The translations under genes and the position numbers were made by a program. Shown piece by piece: positions 31,891 through 43,299 of a stretch of 64,000 bases of DNA; the stretch's first letter is position 1, and each line of letters opens with the position of its first letter. Below the pieces are notes generated by a model. The model saw only the letters and a program-made list of their open reading frames with translations, did not search any database and was not told the DNA's origin. The stretch comes from Paraphysomonas bandaiensis (taxonomy: Eukaryota; Chrysophyceae): NCBI GenBank assembly GCA_965644295.1, contig CBFFRP010000247.1, positions 106,194 through 170,193 of the forward strand. The letters are read 5' to 3'.

Positions 31891-34407
31891 TCAGTCAGCG
31901 CTAAACATATCACCTGGTATAATATTCTTTACCGAGAGTAAAACTATTTCGAGAGGAATATGCAGCTGCCTCGCGAAATGTTTCCATAACCGCATTCCCC
32001 CATTGTAAGGATCAGGAATAGGTTCCATATTTTCAACTCGAACAGAGCGAATGGAATTACCCTTGCGACGTGACACAGATCGCATTGAAGTCTCGTCAAA
32101 CGAACCCCATTTCAACAGCATATCCTTCGCTGTATGTGATTTCCTTATTCTTTCCACAGATCTATACTTGGAGACGATTTTGCTCAGGATTAGTTCCATA
32201 TGCTCTAGACGAGCCGCCATAAGCAGGGAATCCATTCGCAAGTCTCGGTCTTCGTTAGAGGCAGAATCACTTCGTAATGAGACTGAAGATGCACTCTTTC
32301 CTGACCTTGAAACGCAATTTTGAGGTGGGTTGATATCGCAGTCACTCTCACTCAGTGAACGCCTTTGTGCAATGGAATGATTAGCCAACTGCGCCACAGA
32401 GAATGTAGAACTGGCAGTAGAAGCGCTCTTACTAATCTTAATAACAGCTATATCAACAAGTCTATTTATCTCTTCTTCAGTTGGAACGTCATGCTGAAAT
32501 TCGTTATCAAATGACAACTGTGGACTAATGGTTTCTGCTGTTGTTGCTGCAGAATATATCGCAGCCTTAGCAATAAACTTGTGTCTAAGTAACTCCTCTA
32601 CCGAAGGTCGATCTGAGGGTTCTTTCTCCAAGCAGAGGGACACAAAATCCCTCAATTCCTCACTATACTGCAATCCTACGTTTGGCGAATCTTCATCACA
32701 GATGCACCTAACTATTTCCCAGTAATTGCTTCCAAACGAAACATATGGATGTTTTCCTTGCACAACTGTCACTACTGCAATGCCCAAGGACCAGATATCG
32801 CTAGGGAAAGAGTATGCGGAGTTCATTATGCGCTCCGGAGACTAAAATACGAACGCGTTAGAGCCAGACAACACGACATATTATGGTATAACTATACTCA
32901 CCATATAATTAAGTGTTCCCACAAATGAATTCTGATGATCGTGTCGTATACTGGCAACTTTGGCCAAACCGAAGTCCGCTATCTTAATACCCCCATTGCA
33001 ATTTATTAGAATGTTTCCAGGTTTAATATCCCGATGGAGTTGCTTCTTGCTATGAAGAAATAGAAGTCCTTCTAAAACCTGTGAGAGGCACCAACAAATG
33101 GTTATAGAGTCACGTAAGTCAAAAAACATATATGATTATTTCAGTACGCATGCAACAACGTTAGTAATCTAGTGTGTAGGTATGAATTCTGTATAAATTC
33201 CGGACATTTCATAGATGATGAATCTACAGTACCTGCTTCGTTATCTGCGCAACGACGATTTCGTCTTGGCAGCCGCCTGCATTAACAACATCTTCTAACG
33301 AACCACCATCCATGTATTCAACAACTATATTCACCATTCCCGTCTCGGGAGATACAAAAGCTACATGACAGAGGTTAATACGTAAAAAAGTCACAAATTT
33401 AGTTCACCAGTAACATGCGGACTATAATCACACCATTCACTCACCGTCATACATTCCAAGAACATTACTGCATCGCTCTTCTTGATCCGAAAGCACAACA
33501 TGGTCGTCTACATTGCTACTCGTGGAATTCCTCAAGTTGTTAACCTAAATATATATATCACGGTTGAAGAGAATGATATAGATAGCCTAATCAAGAGGGT
33601 GCTCTGACTTCACATAAATTCCTACTGAATGACTCCTACCTTAACATCCAATTCATCATGTAAAAGCTGTAGCTCCGCCATATTTTTATACAACACACTC
33701 AGCTCACTGCTGACTCTCTTGACATCATCGTTATCGTTAACTTGCAGCATCTTCAACGCAACTAATGTCATAGATGGCATATGCAATGCTTCGATCACAC
33801 GGCTTGTACTCCCGTTCCCTAAGCACTTCACTTCAACGAACTCCGAGGATTCGGTCATAATACGTTGGTTAATACTGAAGTCTCCTACATGTAAAGTGCC
33901 ACTTGGTGATGTCGTAGAGCTCACAACTGGGGTAATAGCCAAGGCTTTTCCAGCATAACTGTCTTCCTCATTATCAACATCCACTGAGAGTGAGGGTTTG
34001 CGACGAGGCTTTGCAACATAACTCTGTTCAATATTAGTTCTTACACTCTCTGGAACTTCAGATATAGTCGTTCGTTCATCATCAATCGATTGCTTTACAC
34101 TTAATACACTATCAAACCCTTCCTCATCATATGAAGCTGATTTCTTCACATGAATGGAATCAGATCGTAGTGTTTGTGTTAATCTTTGTAAGGCTAAACT
34201 TTGTACAGTTGTTTGTATATGATTGATGTGTATCTGATCCTCTTGTTGACGTATACTGCTACATACATGGCGTATAGAGTGATATATCTGCGAGTCGTTG
34301 TCTCCGGATGTTTTGAGTCGGAGATACTCATGAAGTAAACCATCCGAATCATGGAGAAAACATGGATCATGATGGGGTTGATTAGTTACACTTACAGCAC
34401 TTCCCAT
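31891..34407 (-). CDS. Protein kinase, MAP2K (STE7)-like, with long N- and C-terminal extensions
   Basis: Five exons, 34407-33640, 33544-33445, 33360-33233, 33078-32902 and 32841-31891, encode 707 residues with consistent phases (0, 1, 0, 0). The glycine loop [10 protein letters not shown] is at about 195-204 and the ATP-binding Lys is K219 (VALK). [11 protein letters not shown] is the hinge. HRDIKPGN is at 347-354, DFGLAK at 367-372, and [14 protein letters not shown] closes the activation loop. The last motif and the HRDIKPGN loop are typical of MAP kinase kinases. About 190 residues precede the kinase domain (starting MGSAVS, a possible myristoylation signal). A Ser-rich C-terminal region of about 200 residues ends in a helical [12 protein letters not shown] segment of unknown role. 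It is divergent from the aminotransferase. The group assignment is good; the cascade it serves is unknown. Confidence 0.9.
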
Positions 34408-35208
34408 TTGATGATTAGATGAATGGATGGATGTATATGAGGATAATGAGAGGGGTGTCTAGTGATGTATGTATGTATGTATGTATGTGTGGTGGGTTAT
34501 GTATGAGATGTGCCGTTAAAGACTGACATATACATACATCTATATATAGAAGTATGTACGTATGTATGTATGTATTGGGTGACTTCGAAGTGAGTGTCAG
34601 TGTGACGGTTAGGTTTGGATGAGGGAAGAACTCAAGTCAACATCTAGATCCATCTCATGTATGCATGTATGTGTGGATCGTATGACAGACTATTGAACGG
34701 AATTAGATATGAAAACCCTCGTTAAGATCTTCCCTCCTGCCTACCATAATACTGTATGTATAGTTCTGTAGTGCGACAGGGAATAGACATATATGCAGGT
34801 ACAGCAATGTGTATATGCAGGTACAGCAGTGTATATATGCAGGTACAGCAGTGTATATATATGTTGGTACAGCAGTGTATATACAGGTACGGTATATATA
34901 TATGTGGGTACAGGGTATGTATGGAGGTACGGTGTGTGGGTACGGTATGTATGTATGTATGTATGTGTCCAGGTACAGTGTCTGTATATGCACAGGTACG
35001 GTATACTGTATATATATATGTGGGTACAGGGTATGTATGGAGGTACGGTGTGTGGGTAAAGGGTATGTATCCAGGTACGGTTTCTGTATATACACAGGTA
35101 CGGTGTGGTGTGTCTATCTGTGTATGTATAGATGGGTCCACATGCCTCTACACAGACACCCAGCAGACAGTATCTTCATAACACAAGTCAGAACAACTAG
35201 AAACAAAC
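34408..35208. repeat. Divergent upstream region full of tandem repeats
   Basis: TATG tracts lie at 34467-34488 and 34558-34573. A minisatellite of about 20-bp units (GGTACAGCAGTGTATATATGCA) runs about 34790-34890. A larger duplicated block (TATATATGTGGGTACAGGGTATGTATGGAGGTACGG) recurs at about 34895-34940 and 35015-35055. Frames across it are repeat artefacts. Confidence 0.85.
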
Positions 35209-36868
35209 ATGTCATTAAGTTCTCGTTCTAATCCACTTACCAATTCATCATTACGATACATTGATATCCACATCTCTCTCTTAGGGGACCTCTACTGCCC
35301 TCATACAAACCCCACTGGCTCCATCTTGATGTCCATTGCAGAAAACAAACTTATCATACAAGATATACAACATCGTATCAATTCACATCCATCATTTCCT
35401 TCACATGTCATGACATACACGGATCCATCTGGTTTACCTGAATTAAAAGCATCGTTATGTAGATTTATGAATGAATTCATATGGAAACAAACTCTAGTGT
35501 CCCCTCAAGATATTATTATAAGCTCAGGATGTAATGCATTATTAACACAGTTAAGCATCGTGTTATTCAATCCGTATGAAAGTATACTCATACCATCTCC
35601 ATATTATCCTGCATTTGATATGGATTTTAATCGATTTGGTAATGTTGTAACCATACCAGTTTATACAGAATCACCTGATTTCTTATTATCTATTGAGCAT
35701 ATGGAGGCAGCATATGATCGTGGTGTATCTGAGGGTCATCCTCCACGTGCTTTTCTACTTACGAATCCACATAATCCATTGGGAACAGTGTATTCAACTG
35801 ATGATATTCATATGGTTGTTGATTGGTGTCGCAAGAAAGGATTGCATCTTATAGTGGACGAAATATATGCGCTGTCTGTACATAGCAATGCATGTCCACA
35901 TGACTCTTCTCCATTTAACAGTGTTGCGACTGTGCTTAATCAATCTGTCGCCCATGATGGGTCTGGTGTCTCTGCGAGCGTGAATAAGGGGATGAGAGAT
36001 GATGTTCACGTACTCTGGGGGCTCAGCAAGGATATTGGGGGCAGTGGATTACGCATGGGTGTTCTATTTTCTCATAACAAATATTTATTGCGGGCGATGC
36101 AAGCGTATTGTGATGTATTTATGGTACGTGCGTGATCATTTTCGTGTACACCGAGAAGTATCGGTGTGACTGTATCTAATCACATCGACCTTCCTGTGCA
36201 CATTCTGTAATCTTTTTTAAGGTTCTGAGGCTTTTGTCGCAGGTATCTAATGCAATGCAGCTTATCGCTGTGGACCTGCTTGGTGATCTAAAATTTATGC
36301 GAACATTTATACAAAAAAGCAATCGACTGCTAAAACTCAGTTGCATGAAGCTTATACATGGTCTCGAGGAACTTGGTATCACTGTGGTAGAACCAAAAGC
36401 GGGTTTATATCTCTTTGCGAACTTCCGACGACTTCTGCGGGAACAAACATTTGATAGCGAGAGGGTGAGATCGTGCTTTTGGCATTTAGAGATGACATTA
36501 TAGTATTGCTAACTCACCATATATAGATATATAGTTTCATACTATTGTTATGGCGCCGCACTCGTTGTGATTTGTTCGGCAAGTGAACTTATTATCTGGC
36601 ATTGTCTCTGTGCTGCATACTGTTATCGAGTGCATGGATTTTTGCACATCATATTTAATAAGTGTTAATATTGTTTATATTTGATGTGGATGTGTAGGAA
36701 CTTCATGAGGAACTAGCATCTTCTATTAAGCTATCGCTGACACCCGGTGAGGCGTGTCGTTGTTCGGTTCCTGGATTTTTCCGTCTGTGTTACGCATGGG
36801 TACCACTGGAGGCTGTTGACGAAGCGATTAAACGTCTAACGCAGTTCATAATCGACAGACATATGTAA
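35209..36868 (+). CDS. ACC-synthase-like PLP aminotransferase (class I/II)
   Basis: Three exons, 35209-36123, 36243-36464 and 36698-36868, encode 435 residues, all in phase 0. This is fold type I PLP chemistry. Visible family features are YTDPSGLPELKASLCRFMNE near the N-terminus, ISSGCNALLTQL (cofactor phosphate side), SPYYPAFDMD, LLTNPHNPLGTVY, VDEIYALS, the Schiff-base region GLSKDIGGSGLRMGVL (Lys 274, Arg 282), and a C-terminus LTPGEACRCSVPGFFRLCYAWVP. The last is the pattern of 1-aminocyclopropane-1-carboxylate synthase and its animal and protist relatives. The closest functional statement is ACCS-like; protist members may act on other amino acids, so the substrate is not known. The gene appears intact. 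Confidence 0.9.
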
Positions 36869-37604
36869 AGAGAGGTGTTTCTTTTGTGGACTATACTATA
36901 CACGAGTTCTATTAGTCTAGCGAACCACTGCTTGCGTAAAACATTCGTACAATCAAGGCGTTTAAGTGAAAATGTCTCTAAAATACAGTACGTGTTGATA
37001 AAGTATGACTTTATTCTGCTTTAAGGGCAACAATTTTGTGTATCACTTCTCAAGTCACCTAGTATATATAGAAGTGAGTGAGGGTACACAATATGTTGGT
37101 TTCTTAAGCCCCTGTAACAGATACCTCGAGTAGTGGGAATTCGCTATAGAGTGTTGAGTTTTGCTGTTTGAGCAATTAAAAGCTGTAATTCTAAGGTGTT
37201 GGAATTATGACCGTTAGTCGAAGAATACAGTAGTGATGAGCTGTAATATGAGAAGTGATATCATGACGATGTAAGATCGTACTAGATATGAGTGGTACTT
37301 GAGATAACGTGATATATTGCTTATTATATTTATTATAATCTTCCCTCATCTTAACTTGTTTAATGAGTAAATAAATGTCCAGTTAACTTAGTAAATCATC
37401 CAATTGTGTCATAACTTGACATAGAAAACAAGAATATCGCCATGTTGCCGACATAATTTCTACAGTATATATATATGTTTTTTGAAGCATATATATATGG
37501 TTTTTGAAGCATATAACATGAATTTTCCAACTACTTAAGTAACTTTCTATGTGTATTATCTAAAAGGTCACAAACAGCAAAACTCAACACTATGTTACCT
37601 ATTA

Positions 37605-38275
37605 CCTACTACGTATACCACCATAATACTGTAGGGTGTAGGGGTTACCATAAACATCCGTTACGTCCATATGTACGGATAGGCCCGATACACTTTAACC
37701 CTACACCTGGCCTTAATACTCGTACCTTCTAATCTAACCCTTACCCTACCGTCTACTTCTCATTTCATACTTCCTATACTACTTCATCCTTATCCTTGCA
37801 CATTTGTAACGACTACGGGTGATTGAGCCTCTCGCCATCATGACTTGTTAACATATTGCTTGTCTTATCACCCCTATCCATGTGCACAGGTGATGTAGGG
37901 TAGGAGATAGCCTCCTTACAACACTCAGTACTTAACTTTACTCTTCTTAACTTTGAACTCAACTACGACATCAACTTTCTATTATATATCTAAAAATCCA
38001 TATCCTTCTACCTATATCCCCATAGTTAATTCTAGAAGTGGTTTCCCAGCCATAAATAGCTCTAGTTTTCTACTTCCAGAAATAATCATATAGAAGTCCC
38101 TTAACATCCTGCTACCTACTCTTATATCATCCTACCGAATACCTGCATATACGCATATACCATCATAATACTGTACGGGTTACCATTAACATCCGTTGCG
38201 TTCGTATGTACGAATAGTCCCGATGCACTCCAACCCTACATCTGGCCTTAATAATGGTACGTTCTAATATATGCC
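37605..38275. repeat. Direct repeat pair R4 (about 125 bp, 545 bp apart)
   Basis: Two copies, about 37605-37735 and 38150-38275, share ACCA(C/T)CATAATACTGTA, GGGTTACCAT(A/T)AACATCCGTT and CTGGCCTTAATA. Their origin is unknown. Confidence 0.7.
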
Positions 38276-38690
38276 TCATTCCCAGAGCGTGCCAGAGTGT
38301 AGGCTCGCTGGTACACTACATATAACACAGAAATTTTGCACTGATTCTACCACCGGTTACCCGTGTACCAACGTAGCTGACCGCTTTGAACACGCGCACT
38401 ATCTGCTGTCGCCTCGCCCATGTTCACCTTCGCTAAGATTACGAGGGATTTCTCAAAGCTATGCATGACTTATATATGTAATTTTGCGCAAATTCTAGTA
38501 GGACCATGGTTTCCTCCCCATTACCTAACAAAGATTACGCGGAGATTCTCGTGACCATGCATGACTCAGTTTAGGCCTAGCGTGGCATTGGCCGGGCCCC
38601 TCCTTCCCCAGAATGAGCGGGGTTTCTCGCAATCTCATAATCTAGATCTAGCTAGAGAGCTTTCTTGGCGCCGACGCACAATGACTACAC
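38270..38690. repeat. Dispersed repeat R1, copy 2
   Basis: Same order of blocks as 8340-8720, in the same orientation. It is diverged by substitutions and small indels, which indicates an old element. Confidence 0.8.
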
Positions 38691-38723
38691 TAACCTAATC
38701 TAACCCTAACCCTACCATCTACA

Positions 38724-38840
38724 TCAGGGCCTGGTAACTGTTTATGGCCTATTAATGGTAGTCCAGTTCCCGGCTATTATAATGGCATTAATGAAAAATG
38801 TCCCGGCAATTATAATGGCCGTTAATGGCCGTTAATACCT
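38724..38840. repeat. MITE R3, left-end copy
   Basis: It opens with CAGGGCCTGGTAAC, the reverse complement of the terminal GTTACCAGGCCCTG found at 43780-43797 and 8945-8960, and continues with TAATGGCATTAATGAAAAATGTCCCGGCAATTATAATGG-type sequence. Confidence 0.75.
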
Positions 38841-38930
38841 ACTAACTTAAAGTAGATAATACCGCTCATAATAGATAGTATGTATAGTGCTCCCTTAATT
38901 ACTTATTTTTAATTAAATAATGAATTGTAA

Positions 38931-39323
38931 CTACTTCTCGCTCTCTACTGGCACATCAGGATCTTCTTGCAGGGCTTCATGGAGGGTATAAGCATCCTAC
39001 AACATGTATGTAATTGGTTCGTAGGAATAGCAACGATTCTAGACGATATAGATTCATGTTTCTACGTTCAGGAGTGATTATCAACTTTGCACGACTAAAG
39101 AGCCTCTCAACAACATTAGATTGTGCTTCAATATGAAGCAAGCAGCGGTAGTTGGCCTCATAGGACCCAAGTCGAGCTCTCTTGGTGACCTCGGCGCTGT
39201 CCAGAACACTCTGCGCAGTTCCTTCACTCTCGTCCTCGTTATTTCTGTCGGGTGCACCAAAATCAATGGATGAATCCAGTTGCAGATAGATGTCAACTCT
39301 CTTTCATCGTTCCCTTGAATTTT
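38931..39323 (-). pseudogene. hAT transposase C-terminal (dimerisation) fragment
   Basis: The minus-strand translation runs SIDFGAPDRNNEDESEGT, then NYRCLLHIEAQSNVVERLFS followed by RAKLIITPERRNM and LYRLESLLFLRTNY. ERLFS-x-A followed by R and LLFL-x-N is the hallmark of the hAT-family C-terminal domain. A frame change precedes the final tract DAYTLHEALQEDPDVPVES. It is interrupted at 39323 by a directly repeated 33-bp segment. Confidence 0.75.
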
Positions 39324-40279
39324 TAAAATTGAGGTAATACCAAAACCTGGTGAAATTTTTGATGATGGTTGGAAAAGGGTATAACTATGCACAATAAGTA
39401 GCTATGAAGATATTAACAGTGTGAAAAGTATTACTTATAATAATATTTTTTACTAATTTCTTGCATATTATTTCAGTTTTACAGCTATGAAAGTCACCGA
39501 CTACACATATAAATATTACATACAGTTCACAAGTATGAACTATAACCATCTCACTATACACCACTTTACGATCTCACTATACACCCATATACCATATATT
39601 ACTATGCATCACTATATACCATCTCACTATATTTTACCACTATACCATCTCACTATACACCCATCATATACCATATTACTATGCATCACTATACCATATC
39701 TCACTATATATTATACCACTATACCATCTCACTATACACCCATATACCATCTCACTATACACCCATATACCATCTCACTATACATCACTATATACCATCT
39801 AACTATACACCCAGATACCATCCCACTTTATACCACTACGCTATCTCACTATATTTTACCACTATACCATATATCTCACTATACACCCATAATATACCAT
39901 CTCACTATACATCACTATACTACCATCTTACTATATTATATACTATACACTGTAATAACTGTGTATGATGGTGTAGGAGAAGTGCAACGGGAAGAAGAAT
40001 GTCGTCAACATTCATGGCGACATATCCAACGACGACCCAGAGGCGGAGGAGGAGATACCACGAAAGCGCACGAGCAGGGTAAGTAATACTGTTCATAAAG
40101 ATGATGACAGAGGGCCGTCCAATCCCAGCAGAAAGCAGATCTGATACCTCCCACTGTTGCTGAACTTCGTCAGGAAATGATGCCCGGTCTAGCAGAACTT
40201 TGTGATCATTTTATGAGAAGAAATAATGATCTACTACCTGCGGCGTTGTCAACTCTCTTTCATCGTTCCCTTGAATTTT
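39291..40279. repeat. 33-bp direct repeats flanking an insert in the hAT remnant
   Basis: TGTCAACTCTCTTTCATCGTTCCCTTGAATTTT is at 39291-39323 and again at 40247-40279. The insert between them holds a CTCACTATACACC tandem repeat (39535-39960) and two plus-strand coding-like exons. Confidence 0.85.
39535..39960. repeat. CTCACTATACAC(C) tandem repeat
   Basis: Irregular units of ACCATCTCACTATACACCCATAT and variants. Long frames here (Ile/Leu/Thr/His/Tyr-rich) are artefacts. Confidence 0.9.
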
Positions 40280-40281
40280 AG
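39977..40281 (+). pseudogene. Candidate two-exon coding tract inside the insert, unrecognised
   Basis: Exon 39977-40078 (KNVVNIHGDISNDDPEAEEE, then IPRKRTSR) sits between an AG acceptor and a GTAAGT donor. Exon 40111-40281 reads AVQSQQKADLIPPTVAELRQ and then EMMPGLAELCDHFMRRNND before TAG. Both are in phase 0 and the intron would be only 32 nt. The final codons fall inside the 33-bp repeat. The family is unknown; it could be a captured gene piece or a transposon-encoded protein. Confidence 0.35.
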
Positions 40282-40435
40282 CCACTGCTTGCTCAAAAAT
40301 TGCACTGGCAACAATGCTTTCATTCAGGGAGAGGTATGGATGCAGCTCTGGATATTATTCTTGTAGCTGTATATCGAATAACTGGCGGGCTTGGTACAAA
40401 TTGGTTCCATCTCTTTGTAAGACGAGCGTAACACT
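40247..40435 (-). pseudogene. Upstream hAT transposase fragment
   Basis: The minus-strand translation RQLFDIQLQEYYPELHPYLS followed by LNESIVASAIFEQAVAKIQG leads into NDERELT, which is encoded by the 33-bp repeat and should continue at 39323. The two pieces are parts of one transposase split by the insert. Confidence 0.6.
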
Positions 40436-40881
40436 TCAAGTTGCGCTTTCGAAAGTTGGCTGGAGTTAGAATCTGGAGTAAGGAGATACTTCCTTCCTTA
40501 TAAATTACAATAAATCGCCACCGTAAGGTAAGTTGTAAAGCCGTGGGCTTTTATAACACCCTTTAACACGTTTAATGACATACATCATCATAACAATATT
40601 GATAACTATGTTATTGCAATAACGATATAATAACATAATATATATGTAGGGTATATTATGCAAAACTTACATTTTGAAGCCTAAGATCACTGAAAAGAAA
40701 TGCGCTTGTTTGTCGAAACAAGAAAACAGAATGGTTATTTAACTTATCACAGCCAGATATACAAGCTCTCAAGTATCTCGCAACCTTAAGCTCCCAAAAG
40801 GTAGATCGATTAACTTCGCTATGATTAGTTAGATAAAAAGAGAGAGAGTGAGAAGAAGACAAGACAGACAGACCCCTAGTT

Positions 40882-41031
40882 CGTATCGGCATCCTTTGTG
40901 TATTTTTGTTCTTATATCCCTCAAATATTGAGATAATAATTATCTGTATTCTAGACGTATTTTTATTGCACTAATATAGATAATTTGTGCTTCAATTTAT
41001 TCCCGAAAAATAGAATGCTGACTGCCCATAC
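40882..41031 (+). repeat. MITE R2, copy 2 (150 bp)
   Basis: It starts CGTATCGGCA and ends GACTGCCCATAC. The interior CAAATATTGAGATAATAATTA and CTTCAATTTATTCCCGAAAAATAGAATGC-type blocks are shared with the other copies. Confidence 0.85.
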
Positions 41032-41269
41032 TTAGTCTAAAGACTCCTCCTCATACACAGGACATTGAATGCAACCACAACCGTACAATATGCTCATACA
41101 TGTACTACACTACATACGATTCATATCCTACATCGATTATAGTCAAAAACGCCCTGAAATACGCCTAAATACTGTAGGTCTTTTCCAAAAACCACCGATT
41201 TTTGAGTCCCAAAAACACAAAAATCCCCAATTTTTGAGAATTGCAGAAAATCGCCGATTTTCGAGCCAC

Positions 41270-42668
41270 CAACACCCAAAAATGACAATATTCGAATCCA
41301 CAAAAATTGCAAGCACATTTCAACCCGTTAAACATCGCCATTCCCGTATCGGCAGACTGCATCTATATTTCGGATATAAATTGAATCAAATATTCTCTAT
41401 ATTACTGATATACAACTACGGCTTAAATACAGATAATTGTTGTCTCAATATTTGAGGCACCTCTGAACAAAAATAAATAAAGGATGCCGATACGCCTGCG
41501 AACCAGTGTACAACAGACCTAGCCATCTATCTATACATAGGGAAATTTTACCATCAGCATGCCTAGAACACCTATACATCTGCGCCCAATGGCACCGTAC
41601 GAGTTCTCTCCCATTCTACAGAAAATCGACGATGTGTAACACTGCAAAAATATTCGTATATCCGAATCCAGAGCCATGAGCAAGCACACAGTGCTGTTCA
41701 AAACCATCAGAAAGCTTCTCATAATGAGGAATGAACTACGAATATCGCCCATGCGGTACCAATCAATGCTTCCAAACCCGAATCGCTGTTACACCGACTG
41801 CTATATGGATATAGGCGTAAACCAACGGGTGGCAATCATGTAGACCAACGAAATTGTGTGTATCAATGCTTCCTAACCCCAATCGCTGCCGTAAGCCTCC
41901 TCCTAATCACGCTGGTATTACTCATCCCCGTCGTAAAGCTCGTAGGAAATACAGAAGTCGTGTCCATGATGGTGAGTAAGCCTTGTTTTGTTCCCTTTAG
42001 ATAACTCTAATAATTCAATCTATCAACTACTTATAAAACTTATTCATTCCTTCTCCATATACTATAACCGCCTATTATACCAATATATATCATCATATAA
42101 AACTACCAAGGGTGTTATAAAAGCCCACGGCTTTACAATATGTAGCTGGTTTTGTATGAGATTGATGACAACAAAAGATACAGATTATTATTAGGAGAGC
42201 AAGACAGCAGACTACTAGGATTTACCCTCGAACACACGTTTTCTTTGGTCTACGCGATTGCTACCCGTTGGTTTACGCCTATATCCATACGGTAGTCGGT
42301 GTCATAGCGTTTTGGGTTAGGAAGCATTGATTGGTACCGCATGTGCGATATTCGTAGTCCATTCATCATTATGAGAAGTCTTTTGATGGTTTTGAACAGC
42401 TCTATGTGCTTGCTCATGGCTCTGGATTCGGATATACGAATATTTTTCCAGTGTTACACACCGTTGATTTTCTGTGGAACGGGAGAGAACTCGTACGGTG
42501 CCATTGGGCGCTGATGCATAGGTGTTCTAGGCATGCTGATGGTAAAATTTCCCTATGTAAACACGGCTAGGTCTGTTGTACACTGGTTTGCAGGAATGGC
42601 GATGTTTAACGGTTGAAATGTGATTGCAATTTTTGTGGATTCGAATATTGTCGTTTTTGGGTGTTTGG
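41270..42668. repeat. Large imperfect inverted repeat (fold-back)
   Basis: The left arm (41270-41862) and right arm (42233-42668) are reverse complements over most of their length, with scattered mismatches. Matching blocks include CCATCAGCATGCCTAGAACA / TGTTCTAGGCATGCTGATGG and GGATATAGGCGTAAACCAACGGGT and its complement. The left arm is longer because MITE R2 copy 3 is inserted in it. The spacer is about 370 bp. Confidence 0.85.
41345..41494 (-). repeat. MITE R2, copy 3 (150 bp, inserted in the fold-back arm)
   Basis: Bounded by CGTATCGGCA and TGCCGATACG, a 10-bp perfect terminal inverted repeat. The matching point of the other arm (about 42585-42600) lacks the element and serves as an empty site. 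Confidence 0.9.
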
Positions 42669-43299
42669 TGCCCTTCTTGGCTACATGATTCACACAACTC
42701 GTGTAACCTCGCAGTATATCTTGTTTAAGGAGATCATTGCACAACGAACTAATATATATGATACAGAGCACTGAGAGGATTCTCTGAATCCACTCGGAAG
42801 AAGACTCAGACTGTAAATTACACTGCCATCATCGTTGCTAATATAATATGCCATAAATTCAGAGAATACTTGCTTTGCTTAGTTAGCTAGATTCTTCAAC
42901 TTTGGGGAAAAATATTGTTTTTATGAATGTTTCTAGGTGAAATATGCATATATTCAATGATTTTTTAGAGTGTTTGGGTATAAGGGTACGTTGCTATGGA
43001 TATTGCTCCCTCGATAAAGTCGGACTCGCACCTTTTCGTGGTGTTCTGGGGGATAAGTACAGGAGAGATTCTCTCTGGGAAACTAACGTGAGCCGCAAAC
43101 ATAGTCAGCAGATATTGTTCTGCCCACTCATAGCCGAATGCTTGTGAGGTACAAGGGACACTAATAAGTGTCACTTGTGTAGACATCTTTGGGCCCTGAC
43201 GAATAAACAGGCATCCGGGAATGGGCCCACCTCAAGGGTAACCGGGGTATTGGGCTGCCTGCTGAAGTCAAGCATCCTGGATGTTCACCTTAAGTACTC

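Larger units (their letters stand above)
36869..38930. other. Repeat-rich intergenic region
   Basis: No supported gene. A segment at about 37605-37735 (CCATAATACTGTA, CATCCGTT.CGT, CTGGCCTTAAT) is repeated at about 38150-38275. R1 copy 2 follows at 38270-38690 and the R3 MITE at 38724-38840. Confidence 0.6.
40534..42137. repeat. 28-bp inverted repeat pair
   Basis: TGTAAAGCCGTGGGCTTTTATAACACCC at 40534-40561 is the exact reverse complement of 42110-42137, which lies in the spacer of the large fold-back. Confidence 0.85.

Noticed and set aside
34703-35181. Overlapping Tyr/Cys/Val-rich frames upstream of the aminotransferase
   Set aside because: They lie in tandem minisatellite repeats and have no domain; the frames on both strands are equally open.
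37420-37620. Possible tRNA or small RNA genes in intergenic regions
   Set aside because: I could not find a convincing cloverleaf or paired A and B boxes anywhere by eye; a covariance-model search would be needed.
39487-40086. Ile/Thr/His/Tyr-rich 199-codon frame
   Set aside because: It is mostly the CTCACTATACAC tandem repeat; only the 3' exon-like tracts are kept, in another frame.
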